Source: Catonia carolina
Lineage: Eukaryota > Arthropoda > Insecta > Hemiptera > Achilidae
Reading direction: 5' to 3'
Length of the DNA: 64,000 bases
Assembly (NCBI GenBank): GCA_035578175.1
Contig: JAQMRL010000001.1
Location: forward strand, 437,074,639-437,138,638
Below, one piece after another: positions 11,700-23,387 of this stretch. Numbering within the stretch: the first letter of the stretch is position 1; every line of letters begins with the position of its first letter. A program made the translations under genes and the position numbers. Below the pieces are notes generated by a model. The model saw only the letters and a list, made by a program, of their open reading frames with translations. It made no database searches and was not told the origin of the DNA.

Positions 11700-12470
11700 A
11701 TGCAGAAAGGCCTCATCACCATTTTACAGAATTTTTCAGGAGATGAAAAAAACTGTTTATTTTTTCTAAATGCAAGACAAAAAATTGGAAAAAAATTGTG
11801 ATCCTAATATAATATACTATAGGTAAAATTTTGGCTATAAGAAAATTCGATAATACTAAACGTATTAGTTGCAGTGGCTGAAATTATTTCATGGAGATGA
11901 AGCCTATTCTAAGAACCTTCTTAACTCATACTAATGAGGTAAAGTCTCATTTCATATGCCCGAATCTCTCTTAGTGGATTCAGATAATGTCCAGATGGTA
12001 CAACAAAGTAGAAAGTATGTAACACCGGATGGTCAGCCAGATTCAGGCAAAAATCTCTAGAGCATAACAGGGTTATAATTTCCAAACGTTGTTCTAGCCT
12101 TCTCAATCGAACATTTTTAATCTTCCGTAGATTATTCCAATGAAGAGATTTTAGAATAAAATAATCACAATAATAAGTACATGTATAAAGCGTGCGGTAG
12201 TTTCTATGATAAGTAACTGGGTTGTATTCTGGGTGGAATATTTTCGGAAGCACGAATATTTTAAAATAAAAACAACTAACTCTGTTGCTAAGATATGCTA
12301 CTTTGTGGTTAAAAACATTAAAAATACAATATGTAAACAGAAGTAAAGGATGTATTGATAAAGTGAAAGAAATAAAAATTTTGGAAAAGAAGGATATCTG
12401 AACAACGTAAACAAGACCTTAAGAGTTGGAAAATGAATTGATAAATAAAGAAACAATTAAATGAATTATT
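11700..12470. repeat. Central segment of inverted-repeat element, copy 1
   Basis: 12,140-12,470 is paralogous to 21,345-21,462 plus 22,335-22,540 (shared AAGTAACTGGGTTGTATTCT and GATATGCTACTTTGTGGTT). A 110-codon minus frame at 11,921-12,253 starts at GTG, and in the paralogue an in-frame TAA appears after 16 codons. I do not treat it as a gene. Confidence 0.65.
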
Positions 12471-13420
12471 ACTTTCTCTTGCCTATATGAATATATAGGA
12501 AGGAAAGTATTGTTTTCATGTCGATTTTTCGAAATCGAGTTTTCACCGGATCTATACGTTTTCAGACCCCCTGAACCCAAAAAACATGTTTTTAGCGATT
12601 GGTCTGTGTGTGTGTCTGTGTGTGTGTGTGTGTGTGTCTGTGTGTGAACAGAATATCTCAAGAACGGAACGTCGTACGAACTTGAAACTCAAGTTACATA
12701 CCACTACCGGACGCGACATGAACATTTTCATCAAAATCGGTCAACCGGAAGTAGTAGTTTATTCGTATAATTTTTCAGTTTTTTGCGATTTTCTCAAAAA
12801 CTGGTCCTACGATTTTTTTTAAAATCGCCTATTTTACTCAATTTTTTATTCTCTACAAGATAGGGTAGGCGCCATGTTTGCTGAAATTCTCGGTGAGGCT
12901 GTTTTCACGTAAAAACGTTGTTTTTTTAAGATTACGGCTTTAATATAAATTTTAGGGCAAAAACTTATATAATAAAAGTTGTAGAGAATTTAAAAACCTA
13001 CAACTTTTATTTCAAACATTTTTTTGTATAACGCTTAGTTTAGCGGTAATTTGCGATTTTCTGTTTTTTTCTCACGAAAACGTGAGAAAAATCGATTTTT
13101 TTAACATTTCGGCCTTAGTATGCATTTTACGACAAAAGTGTATATAATTAAATTTATAGAAAATTAAAAGATCTACAACTTTTATTTAAAGCATTTTTCT
13201 CTACAGAGCCTAGTTTAGAGAGAAAGAGAGATTTTCCGTATTTCTAAGCCAAACTGAGGTTGATTTTCATTTTGCGTCTTTCACTCATGATTAAAATTAG
13301 GTTATGTTTGTTGAGGTTAGTTTTTTGTTTATTTCTTATGTTTTATTACTAATGTTAGGTTTATTGTTAATTATTTGCACTGGCAAGAGAAAGTTGTGTG
13401 AGTGTTTCACACCAGATTTT
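12471..13420 (+). mobile_element. Helentron-like non-autonomous element (family D), copy 1
   Basis: It begins ACTTTCTCTTGCC and carries a (TG)n tract at 12,602-12,650. Near its 3' end is the inverted copy GGCAAGAGAAAGT (13,382-13,394), followed by the hairpin GTGTGAGTGTTTCACAC and a T-run. Terminal plus subterminal inverted repeats, a 3' hairpin, an internal microsatellite and T-rich targets are what is known of Helentron-derived INE-like elements; that class assignment is inference. The paralogue at 22,540 lacks it. Confidence 0.7.
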
Positions 13421-13544
13421 TTTTTTATCTTTTTACAGTTTTTTCTTTAAAAAAAAGGAAAAATTAAATAACAGAAATACTATCATCCATATCTCAACTT
13501 TTGAAAAGTACCTAAAAAGTACCAATTAATATAACTTTATGAAA

Positions 13545-13897
13545 AGTAGAAATAGTTATGGAAAAGCTGGCGTAACTGGGAAATATCACGAAGGGTGTAA
13601 AATTAATATACCCTATATTAGTTCCTGCGGTTTCCTGTATAAGGAATATTGATGAAAGATGGAGTCTGGAAAGAAGGAAGATTTACTGATTCGGAAAGCT
13701 TAAAAAGTAGTTCGGTAACACCTTCATATAGCTTTATAGAGTGATACCTGACTCAGCATGCATAGCCATGATTGTAGCTAACATCCAGAATGAATGTGGC
13801 AGATGAAGAAGATAACGTTAGTGAAGAAGTTACAAACACTTCCTTATAAATACCTTAAACACATTATGAAAAATCTCAAATATCAGTAAATTGATAT
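13545..13897 (-). repeat. Right arm of large inverted repeat
   Basis: This is the reverse complement of the arm at 10,898-11,690, with an uninterrupted junction where the left arm holds repeat C. Divergence between the arms is moderate, so the structure is old. 13,430-13,510 continues the central paralogous segment. Confidence 0.8.
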
Positions 13898-14228
13898 GCA
13901 GAAAAGAAGAATTAGTATGAGTCATGATGAGACACTGTCTGCTAAACCTTAGTGGCTCGAATGCTTTTAAGATTTTATTCAATATATATTTTCTGTATTG
14001 GTGTGTTATCCAAACTTAAGTAAAAGAGAAACTAAGCGGAGAATTTTTACAGACACTTTTAACTTGGGTGAATAATTGCCAACCATTTTACTTCAAACAG
14101 CTCGTTTTATAGTAAAATAATGCAAAATTTATTCTTTTAATACGAAATCTTTACATTAATTTTATATATTTTTTAAATTTTTTAATAAACTGATTTAAAT
14201 CAATCACGACTAAGCGTTACAGTAGGTT
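13898..14228. other. AT-rich spacer
   Basis: I see nothing supportable here. Confidence 0.55.
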
Positions 14229-14959
14229 TAAAGGGGATTGCACGATGGTTTTAACTCAAAATTTCAATTTTTGGTTTTTTATGTTTTTCATGTTTTTCAA
14301 TAGTTTAGGCCTAAATCAACCAAAAAACATCAAATTACGTCAAAAAAAATATTTTTTTATAAAAAATTAAGTTTTTATCAGGTTTACACAGAAATCATGT
14401 TACGAAGAACGAATAATTTTTCATAATTTTATACTGCTCGTTTTAGTGCAACGAGAATTTTAGTTTTTAAAATATCTGCATCGCGGTTTTTAATATTCTC
14501 AGCTGTTGGTTCAGCTTTCTGAACAGCTGTTGATGGGAAATTTACTTGTTTTTTATTTGTGCCTTCTTGTTTCTTATCTTTTCCCGTAAATTTAGATTTT
14601 TAATACTAAGGTAAATTTTTCTCAGAAACCAATAAACCTACCAGGCTGATTTTTTACCAGTTAATAAACTTGTATAACCACAAATTCCGACATTTTTATG
14701 ATTTCCTCAGGTGCTCCAAAAATTAGTAATACGCAAAACACGTGGAAAACAATTTGTAAAAATTTTATGTTATTCGTTATTTAAAAAAAAATGGTATGGT
14801 CCAAAGATTAGATTGAAAAAATATCAGTAGCTTGAGAAGAAACTCGACACCTATAGTGTTTAAAGTTTAATTTCCCTATATTTTACCAATCCTGTGAAAA
14901 CTGTACCTAAAAAAAGCAAATTAAACATTGGCGGGATACAAAGTACAGTCTCCCCTTAA
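14229..14959 (-). mobile_element. TTAA-flanked MITE, family E, copy 3
   Basis: Inverted orientation of the 4,686 and 9,086 copies. It ends at TACAGTCTCCCCTTAA, and the left end is TTTAAAGGGGATTGCA. It shares the TTTTCCCGTAAATTTAGA block. No coding frame is seen. Confidence 0.85.
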
Positions 14960-15547
14960 AACTTGTTAAGTTAGCCTATATTATTTCATTGAACGATTCT
15001 TAATATTGTAAATGTATGATGCTCCTTTATGAAGATGCGTTTAATTTGCTTTGTCAACCTCTACCGCTGAATAGCCGAGTTTCATGTCTAGTATATTATG
15101 ATAATAATAGAAGTTATAAACGGAATACCGCGTGGAGTTAAAAGGAAGCATATAATAAGAACTGTCATGCGTGATCTACATTGTAGTACTGTACAAGTGA
15201 TTGTAATAGGTTTTTAGAATACAAAGAATATGATAGTTACCGATTAATCGGTTAAATGATTGTCTTATTATAGTCAAAATTTTGGACTTGTTTAACACCT
15301 AACATTTAACGTATCATTGACAACGTTAAACAGTGTTCTAAACTTTAATCATTTGTACTGTTAAAATTTATTTGAAGTTTGATTAGAAAGAAAATTTAGA
15401 ACTTGATTGACGTTGTAACCTAAGTTCTTTACAATTGGTAACAATTTTTTATTTAGGCACATTATTTAGTTCATTGTATACAGTATAATTTAGGTGGGGA
15501 TATTTCAATTAAATTTTGTAACCTGAAGCTATATTGAATTAATATAC
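14960..15547. other. AT-rich spacer
   Basis: No gene or repeat supported. Confidence 0.6.
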
Positions 15548-15551
15548 TTAA

Positions 15552-16206
15552 CCCTATAGTCAGCAATAACATTTTTCTAGACCGGCAGAGAATTTCTAGC
15601 ATATGGGTCACCGAACTTTAAAGAAATCTTTAAAAATTTGCTATAAGTCACAAACTATCACGTGACGTATCAAAATAACAAGAAAACTTAGTAAAATAGA
15701 AAAAAAAACATTTTTGAAATTTTAATCTGACAGTCAGGGATGCTGAAGCTATTTGAAAATAATTTTTAGACAATTTTTTTCAAATTTTAGATGGTACTAC
15801 TGTTTAAAACTTTCTTATGCTCTCTTTTCAAAATTCATTATATACGGATCGATACTTATAATGTTTATTTCAAAATAAAACAAAAAAACTGAATTTATAT
15901 TCAAAACTGAAAAAAAATGTATACAAAAACACTCATGTAAACCAAGAAATAACCAAATTCAGCTGTAGGATGGCGTGGTTTCAACAGAGAAATACAGGCA
16001 GAATATGCAACTAAAACTGTTGTATTATACGTAGAAGTTTACTTTATACATTACTAAACTATTAAACAAACAGTAACGCTGTCTGTAGATGAAATTAAAA
16101 GTAAAACGACAACATTGCAATGGTATGAAGCAAATCCGATTTTGCGACGCGACCGGTTCAAGAAACGGTAACATCGTCTCAAAATCGACGATTGCCGGCT
16201 CTAGGG
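15552..16206. mobile_element. piggyBac-like MITE
   Basis: Flanked by TTAA (15548-15551 and 16207-16210). Ends read CCCTATAGTCAGCAAT and, inverted from the right, CCCTAGAGCCGGCAAT. A TTAA target plus CCCTA termini are the hallmark of piggyBac-superfamily elements. At about 655 bp it is non-autonomous, and the 98-codon minus frame spanning its right edge is not a gene. Confidence 0.75.
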
Positions 16207-16429
16207 TTAATGTAATACTCACTGTAATAAGATTATAGTATTGAAAATATAACTTATCATTTGTATGTCTGTTTTTGTAATAATACCTTTGCTCAGCATG
16301 ATGTGCCTTTAAAAATAGCATTTATAATGTTACAAAAAATTTGTATTACAAAGCACAACGTTTAGGTAAGGCAGTTAGTAGTGTAATCTAATTTAAATTC
16401 TTTATCGCCAAATTTGATTCATGGCTAGT

Positions 16430-16763
16430 TCCTTGAATTTGTGGAAACCGAATCATAAGTGAAAACCACGTTTCATCACATGTTATCTTTTCCAAAAAAT
16501 TTGGGTTATTTCAATCATGTACAAAGCGTAAGTATAAACATTTTTGCAAGCTTCATTTCAAACATTTTTGAGCGGCACGTGTCCTGAAGGAGCTAACAGA
16601 AGATGACTTCCAGCACCGTTTCCAACCATTGAAAATTCGCATGGAGCGTTGTAGGGATAGAGAAGGAGTGTATATTGAAGGTGACAATAAGTGATTATGT
16701 ATAAAATTAAAATTAAATTTTTTACAACGTCAGTCTCGTTATTTAATAGCCAAACCTTGTAGA
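16430..16763. mobile_element. Scrambled mariner remnant, copy 1
   Basis: Minus-strand 16,437-16,481 contains the ACATGTGATGAAACGTGG segment, equivalent to the CDETW region of mariner transposase. Plus-strand 16,560-16,690 encodes the LKELTEDDFQHRFQ-like C-terminal region. It ends in an inverted repeat, GTCAGTCTCGTTATTTAATA (16,729-16,748), running to a terminal TA. The two halves are in opposite orientation, as in the copy at 47,357. Confidence 0.75.
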
Positions 16764-16764
16764 C

Positions 16765-17676
16765 CTTATAAAACATGACGGAACCTAATCAGAATACTTA
16801 GAAGACGATTTTCGATTTGATACGTTAAGAAAATTTAGTCACGAAATCACACAACAAACAAATGGAAAAAATATTTTATCTGTATCAGCCTATAGAGTGT
16901 AGGCTATGTAAAATTCTACTTGTCCCAACACAGTCCCCGGAATTTATTCAAATTTAATCATATTGTCAAAATAGAAAGTAATACCAATCAATCAATTTTC
17001 AAAACAATACCCCGCAAAGGTAGTTAAAATAAATTTTATTAAGTTTAAAAATGAAGAAGTTTTTAAAGTTTGTATTTTTAATCTTAAAATGTTTATTTTT
17101 CTCGCTTAAAACGAAAATACACATTTAACAAATAAAAATAAATTATTTTATAGTTCGTTAACTCGTGTAGGTCATCACATTAGTTATGTAAATGTATTTT
17201 TTATTTTTTTATCCCTAGTAATAAATTATTTTTTCGCCAAAAATTTGCATACAGGAAAATTCGTATTTATAACTAAAACTGAAATTTAGATGCAAAGTAT
17301 CATGTTTCATTTAAGCATAGAATTAAGACAACAAATATGAGTTTATTTGCCATATACGTGCATTTTATTTTATACCTTATTCTATCTTAAATGAGAATAA
17401 CGGTTCATTGAAATATCTCCTTTTATTTTATTTCTATCTAGTAGGCTATGTTATACGCAGTATTCTTGTATAGTTAAGCGGCAAGATTTTACACAACCAT
17501 GCAACAACTTTAGCTGAACGGACACTGGGTATCTGACCGGTTTTAAAGGAATATTTTTATAAATCTACTACCTTCTACTGTTATTCTCAACGTAATAATT
17601 GATAAATACTTTTAAAAACAATCAATTAATAGTTTTGTATTAATTTATTTTTATAGCTGTATATATATTTTATTGA
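16765..17676. other. AT-rich spacer
   Basis: I see no gene or repeat. Confidence 0.6.
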
Positions 17677-18003
17677 CACACCGGGTTGGTCTAGAGGTTG
17701 GTCATCGCCATTAGTCAGCTGTTTAACACCTAATTTTCAGAGACGAAGGTTCCTGGTTCAAATCCTAGTAAAGGTAGTTACTTTTATACATACAGATTTG
17801 GATTCTATACAGTTGTTACCGGTGTACTCTAATGGTTGGGGTTCAATTAACCATACTCTCTTAGGAATAGTCGGCCTTGGTCTGTAAAAGACTACACCTC
17901 ATTTTAAACGTCATACACATCATTCTCATCTCATTGGGTCATGGGGTTGCTTATTGTTCTCAATTGAACAGATTGCAACGTACACGCATTAGAGATAAAA
18001 AAA
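17677..18003 (+). mobile_element. SINE B
   Basis: Full-length copy: CACCGGGTTGGTCTAGAGG head, GGTTCAAATCC B-box, and a tail ending ATTGCAACGTACACGCATTAG. The usual AGCTGTTTAACAGCT palindrome in the head is partly lost (AGCTGTTTAACACCTA). Confidence 0.85.
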
Positions 18004-18143
18004 TAAATAAAAAAATATATTAGGTTCTTGCCAACTGTTCGCACATAGCCTATCTGCATGGAGAAAACTTACATGGAAACAATTTTAATAAAAATTTACT
18101 TAGATCGCGGTTTTAGAAAATATTTTAGATAAAATCTAATTTT

Positions 18144-18813
18144 AACTTTTTCTTGCCTTTATGAATAAATAGAAAAGAAAAGTATTGTTTACATGTCGAT
18201 TTTTAGAAAACGTATTTTCACTGGAAATACACGTTTTCAGACCCCTGAACACAAAAAGCTAGTTTTTAGCGATTGGCATGTGTGAACAAAATATTTCAAG
18301 AACCAAATATCATGTGATGTTGAAACTTGGAAATTAAGTTATATATAAATAGGGAATCCGACAGGAACATTATCATAAAAATCGGTTAACCGGAAGTAGT
18401 AGTTTATTCGTGAAATTTTTCACATTTGTAATTTTCTCAAAAAACCCCTGCTAAAGGTTAAATTGCCTACATTTTTATATTCTACGTGATTGGGAAAGCA
18501 GCATCTGTTGAAATTCTTGGGAACCTGTGATCTCGCGGTAAAAAATGTTGTTTTTTAAGATTGTGGCCTTAATAAGCATTCTAGGGAAAAATTGTGTATA
18601 GCCCTAATTAAAATTGTAGGAAATTTTATAACCTACACTTTTATTTCAAATTGTTTTTCTTTAACATTTAGTTTAACGTCAATTTAATGATTTTATGTAT
18701 TTTGCTCATCAAAATCGTTAAAAAGATTTGAGATTTAATAGGCTTACATTTTACGATAAAAAAGTATAATAAAATTAATAAAAAATTAAAAAACCTACAA
18801 CTTTTATTTAAAG
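18144..18813 (+). mobile_element. Helentron-like element (family D), 3'-truncated and divergent
   Basis: It begins AACTTTTTCTTGCC and follows the family body with many changes and without the (TG)n tract. It stops at 18,813 within the body, so it lacks the 3' subterminal repeat and hairpin. Confidence 0.7.
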
Positions 18814-19493
18814 TACACACTGATTGATTGATTCTTTTACTCGTTCATCTAACTTACAAATTTTCTAACTTTCAGATCACCTGGAGGGTTGAAATTCGGC
18901 ACATGTGTTCAAAAGTTGAACAAAAAAACTAAGGTATTGATATTTCAAAGACTGCTTGTGAAGTAACAAAATGTGATGATTCTCGTAAAGCAATACATTT
19001 TCCCGAAGAACAACAGTTTTAAAAACCGGTATGGTACTTAGGAAACGTTAAGTTTTTAAATCTCGATCACTTATCCTAAAGCGTTAAAAACTTCTTTAAA
19101 GTAACATTTTAATTTTTCACTTTCCGAAAGATCTATAAATCTGAAATCAGCATTATTATCCTTAAAGTGGTGCTTAGAAAAAAGTGTAGAAATAAAGGGA
19201 AAATCGGGAAAAATCATTAAAAATTTTATTTAATATAATTCTTGGAGGCCTGTGATAAGTCCATTCACAGCAAAGGCGCAATTTTTAGCATCTAATAACT
19301 TAAATTTAATGTAAAACCTATACTCGCGCGCAGTATTAATACTTTGATACTTATAAAATTAATACGTTGATGTATCTACCCTATTTTCAATTTTATGGGT
19401 AAAGGTTACCAAAGGTTGACATCAAAGGCATATGCTTAGTTGGTATTTATATAGACCAATCAATAATGTTTTTCTTTTTTGGAATATTTAAAT
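18814..19493. other. AT-rich spacer
   Basis: No gene or repeat supported. Confidence 0.55.
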
Positions 19494-19494
19494 C

Positions 19495-19620
19495 ACCGGC
19501 CTGTAGGTTTAGTGGTCAAGGTCGCAACTGGCATCTTAGTCAACGGTTCTTGGTTCGATTCACGGACTGGTCTGGGATTTTTGCATGACTCATTTTTATC
19601 TATCTTTCTTTATCGTATGT
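19495..19620 (+). mobile_element. tRNA-derived SINE head
   Basis: ACCGGCCTGTAGGTTTAGTGG resembles an A-box region and GGTTCGATTCACGGAC a B-box region, followed by a CTGGTCTGGGA stretch like the CAGGTCTGGCA of the 24,942 family. The tail diverges. The frame across it is not a gene. Confidence 0.5.
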
Positions 19621-19880
19621 TTTCTTCTTCTTCTTCTCTTCATGGTTTAGGCCTTGGTCTGTTCCGACATCACTCTCTTCAGCTCCATCTTTTCCTCGGT
19701 CTACCCAGAGCTCTTCTACCTTATGGTTTATATTCCCACATCTGCCTCGCTATTCTTCATTCTGTTTACAGTTCAGCCCTTCGTAGTTTGCTTCTACTGT
19801 CAACAAACAAAAGCCACCTCCTACAGGGTGCACACTACAAGTCTGCGACTTTACGGATGTCGTATTCCTATTAAGTTAAC
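19621..19880 (-). pseudogene. Possible LINE 3' fragment
   Basis: On the minus strand one frame contains LGRPRKRWS, the type of basic tail found at the C-termini of many LINE reverse transcriptases (compare KKGRPRKTW at 54,995). Stops interrupt it on both sides. The GC-rich composition contrasts with the surroundings. I cannot assign it to a clade. Confidence 0.35.
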
Positions 19881-20104
19881 TATTTTTTAAAATTATAAGT
19901 ACTTAAAGTACTAAAAACATCAGTCATGATATGATGTAGGCTTAACAATTTCATTTATAAAAATACTTTTAAAAGTATTTTGTATATAAATACTTTTGAA
20001 AGTATTTTGTTGTTACTTTTAAATCAGCATGTACACATTTTGATATAATGCACATGCTCAGTGACGTCATTATTTGTTTACATTAGGAGCAAACTAAGAG
20101 AGGC

Positions 20105-20540
20105 TGGATGTTCCTTCCATCTTTCCCTGTACTTTATGATTTTTTATCTATTTTACCATTCTTATCCGAGGCTACACCATGATGTTTGTCAGTAATCCCA
20201 AAATCCTCTGGCTGCATTACGGGCGCCACGCAGATTAAGCCTGGTGGTAGTGCTGCTACCTTACTGCTTCCAGGCTCGCAGGATTTTCTTTCAGGGTTTA
20301 CTCCCCTAGGCTCTTTCGCTCTCACCACCGTTGGGAACTTTCCTCCTCCGCCAACGAAATCGTTGACCGGTTTTCACATTTACCTTAGGCAGGGGCCCTA
20401 TAACTGGGTGCTATTATCCGGAGCCAGATAGACCCAGGTTTTTTTAACGAGGTTGTTACTCCTTCTGCTCCTCCTTCCTCATCACTTGATAGATGAGGCC
20501 CCGGGCTTGCAACCGGTGGTATTAAACAACACCGTTGCGA
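20105..20540 (-). pseudogene. GC-rich LINE-like 5' fragment
   Basis: A GC-rich island in AT-rich DNA. On the minus strand it contains an ATG-less 64-codon frame (20,134-20,328) with PERKSCEPGSSKVAALPPGL. Upstream is a sequence including GGTTGCAAGCCCGGGGCCTC that looks like a LINE 5' untranslated region. No domain is recognisable. It could equally be part of an unrelated repeat; the name is a guess from composition and position near other LINE debris. Confidence 0.3.
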
Positions 20541-21340
20541 AGTTTATCGTATGTATTAACTCTAATGTGCAAAATAGACGGATATTTAACAAAACAATTA
20601 TTTAAACACATCAAAATATTTTTAAGGTATAATTATTGTCACTGTATTAAATTTCTTCTTTATAATAATAATGTACACTGTAAACCTATCCCCAAGTTGT
20701 AAATTTGTAGTCTGATGATAGCTGGAAAAGATTTTAAGTCGGCAGACAAGAATTTAAAATAAACAAGAATATTAATTTTTATGTTATAATTTATTACTGT
20801 AAGACTACCTTTTATGTATATTGTTAACCTGATCACAGACTAAACAGATGTTTCTTCACATCGAGCCCTCATTTTCAAATCGTTGAGATATATTTGAAAA
20901 AGCCTCTTCAGTTAATGATGAACTTATTAGGAATGTAATCCGATTCAGAATCACAATAATTTTTTAAAAATTCTTTCTTAGCTCAATTTGGGCATAACAT
21001 ATGTAAAATTATTTTATAAAACAACCAAAATAAACTTCAAAACAAATTGTTCTATAATACAAGAAAATAAAACCATGTGAAAAATTCTAATTTGTACGCA
21101 AGCTCCCTATTCCTTATTAGCACTTAATTGTAAAATCCTGATTTTCGTATTGAATGTCATCCTAAATATCAAAATATGTTTTTTATATAACGAAGAAAAA
21201 CATTGTAGAAACAATGTTGAAAAGATATATCATTTAAAACAAAAACCGGTTTGTCGGTCTAGTCTTCCTAACCTGAAATAAATGTTAGTTAAAAACACAT
21301 GGTTTTATAATCGTATAAACAACCTGCTTATTTAATAAGA
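20541..21340. other. AT-rich spacer
   Basis: No gene or repeat supported. Confidence 0.6.
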
Positions 21341-21462
21341 GATTTCAGATTAGAATAATCACAATAAGTACATTGTCTAAAGCGTACGGTAGTTTCTATA
21401 TTAAGTAACTGGGTTGTATTCTGGGTGGAATATTTTCGGAAGCACAGATATTTTAAAATTAA

Positions 21463-22330
21463 AAATCTGGTGTGAAACACTCACACAACTTTCTCTTGCC
21501 AATGCAAATAATTAACAATAAACCTAATATTAGTAATAAAACATTAGAAATGAACAAAAAACTAACCTCAAAAAACATTAGTGAAATACGCAAAATTAAA
21601 ATCGACCTCAGTTTAGCTTAAAAATACGGAAAATCGCTCATTCACGCTAAACTAGGCACTGTACAAAAAAATGCTTAAAATAAAAGTTGTAGATCTCTTA
21701 ATTTCCTATAAACTTTATTTTATACACTTTTGTCGTAAAATGACATATGACATATTTTGTCGTAAAAACATATGAAATAAAAGTTGTAGAATTTTACATT
21801 CTCTACAACTTATATTATATAACGTTTTGCGCTAAAATGCATATTAAAGCCGCAATCTTAAAAAGAAAATGTTTTTACGTAAAAACAGCCTCACCGAGAA
21901 TTTCAGCAAACATGGCGCCTACCCTATCTTGTAGAGCATAAAAAATTTAGTAAACCAGGCGATTTAAAAAAAAATCGTAGGACCAGTTTTTGAGAAAATC
22001 GCAAAAAAGTGAAAAATTATACGAATAAACTACTACTTCCGGCTGACCGATTTTGATGAAAATGTTCGTGTCGGGTTCGGTAGTGGTATGTAACTTAAGT
22101 TTCAAGTTTCAAGTTCGTACGATGTTCCGTTCCTGAGATATTTTGTATACACACACTCACACACACACACACACACACACACAAAGACACACACACAGAC
22201 AAATCGCTAAAAACATGTTTTTTGGGTTCAGGGGGTCTGAAAACGTATAGATCCGGTGAAAACTCGATTTCGAAAAATCTACATGAAAACACTACTTCCT
22301 TCCTATATGTTTATATAGGCAAGAGAAAGT
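21463..22330 (-). mobile_element. Helentron-like element (family D), minus strand
   Basis: On the plus strand it reads AAATCTGGTGTGAAACACTC (3' end and hairpin), then the inverted CTTTCTCTTGCC, then the body, a (CA)n tract at 22,151-22,182, and GGCAAGAGAAAGT at its 5' end. The corresponding site at 12,262 is uninterrupted. Confidence 0.75.
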
Positions 22331-22589
22331 AAAAAAAACTAACTCTGACACTAAGATATGCTACTTTGTGGTTAAAAACATAAGAAATACAAAATGTAAA
22401 CAGAAATAAAGGATGTATTGACAGAGTGAAAGAAATAAAAATTTTGGAAAAGAAGGATATTTGAACAACGTAAACAAGACCTTAAGAGTTGGAAAATGAA
22501 TTCATAAATAAAGAAACAATAAAATGAATTATTTTTTATATTTTTACAGTTTTTTTGAAAAAAAGGAAAACTAAATAACAGAATAACTA

Positions 22590-23387
22590 ACGGGTTTTTA
22601 TTAAGGACGCAACCCTGATTATAAGAAGATAGAAGTAATAGATCGGTAAATTTTCTGTCCCCCAATCGGTATGTTGGCAACAGTGTACTCAAGGCCAACC
22701 ACTAAGACAGTTAAAATGTTCCAGTCAAGCATTAGTGTGGTGACAGCAGTTGTTTCGTTATATTGTGTCAGCAATGGTTTTTTCCAAGGAAGAACCGGGT
22801 GTTTTATTAAGAACGCAACCCTATGTTAAAAGCCACGATCTACTGCATATTTTTATATTCCGTACTTTACAAATATTATTAATTAATCTAAATTATTATT
22901 TTACAAATGAATAGCAAATTGCAATGAAAATATTGTATTTCTTCTATCTTCTTAGAATCAGGGTTTCGTTTTACGGGGATTTTATTATTACGGGGGTTTC
23001 AAGAACCGGGTGTTTTATTAAGGACGAAACCCTGATTCTAAGAAGATAGAAGAAATACAATATTTTCATTGCAATTTGCTATTCATTTGTAAAATAATAA
23101 TTTGCAAAGTACGGAAAATAAAAATATACCGTAGGTCGTGGCTTTTAACATAGGGTTGCGTTCTTAATAAAACACCCGGTTCTTCCTTGGAAAAAACCAT
23201 TGCCGATACAATATAACGAAACGACTGCTATCGCCACACTAATGCTTGATTGGAACATTTTAACTGTCTCAGGTAGTTGGCCTTGAGTACACTGTTGCCA
23301 ACGTACCGAATGGGGGACAGAAAATTTACCGATGTATTACTTCTATCTTCTTATAATCAGGGTTGCGTCCTTAATAAAAAAACCCGT
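22590..23387. mobile_element. 0.8-kb palindromic (foldback) MITE
   Basis: Two arms of about 365 bp (22,590-22,963 and 23,025-23,387) are almost perfect inverted repeats. The termini are ACGGGTTTTTATTAAGGACG, with TA on both sides, and the paralogue near 13,478 shows the single TA empty site. The same terminal motif (CCGGGTGTTTTATTAAG) recurs inside the arms at 22,795 and at the centre near 23,004, so smaller copies are nested in it. Confidence 0.85.

Noticed and set aside
11921..12253. 110-codon minus-strand frame as a host gene
   Set aside because: It begins at GTG with no ATG until near its end, has no known motif, and the paralogue at 21.4 kb carries an early in-frame TAA.
12552..12822. 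Frames across (TG)n tracts (also at 22,095, 33,838 and 57,260)
   Set aside because: Repeated Cys/Val stretches come from the microsatellite, and the rest is shared Helentron-like repeat with stops in other copies.
16025..16321. 98-codon minus-strand frame
   Set aside because: It crosses the right end of the piggyBac-like MITE, so it cannot be an old gene. No motifs.
19479..19874. 131-codon plus-strand frame
   Set aside because: It spans a SINE head and an antisense LINE-like fragment; Leu/Ser-rich from TCTTC tracts, no domain.
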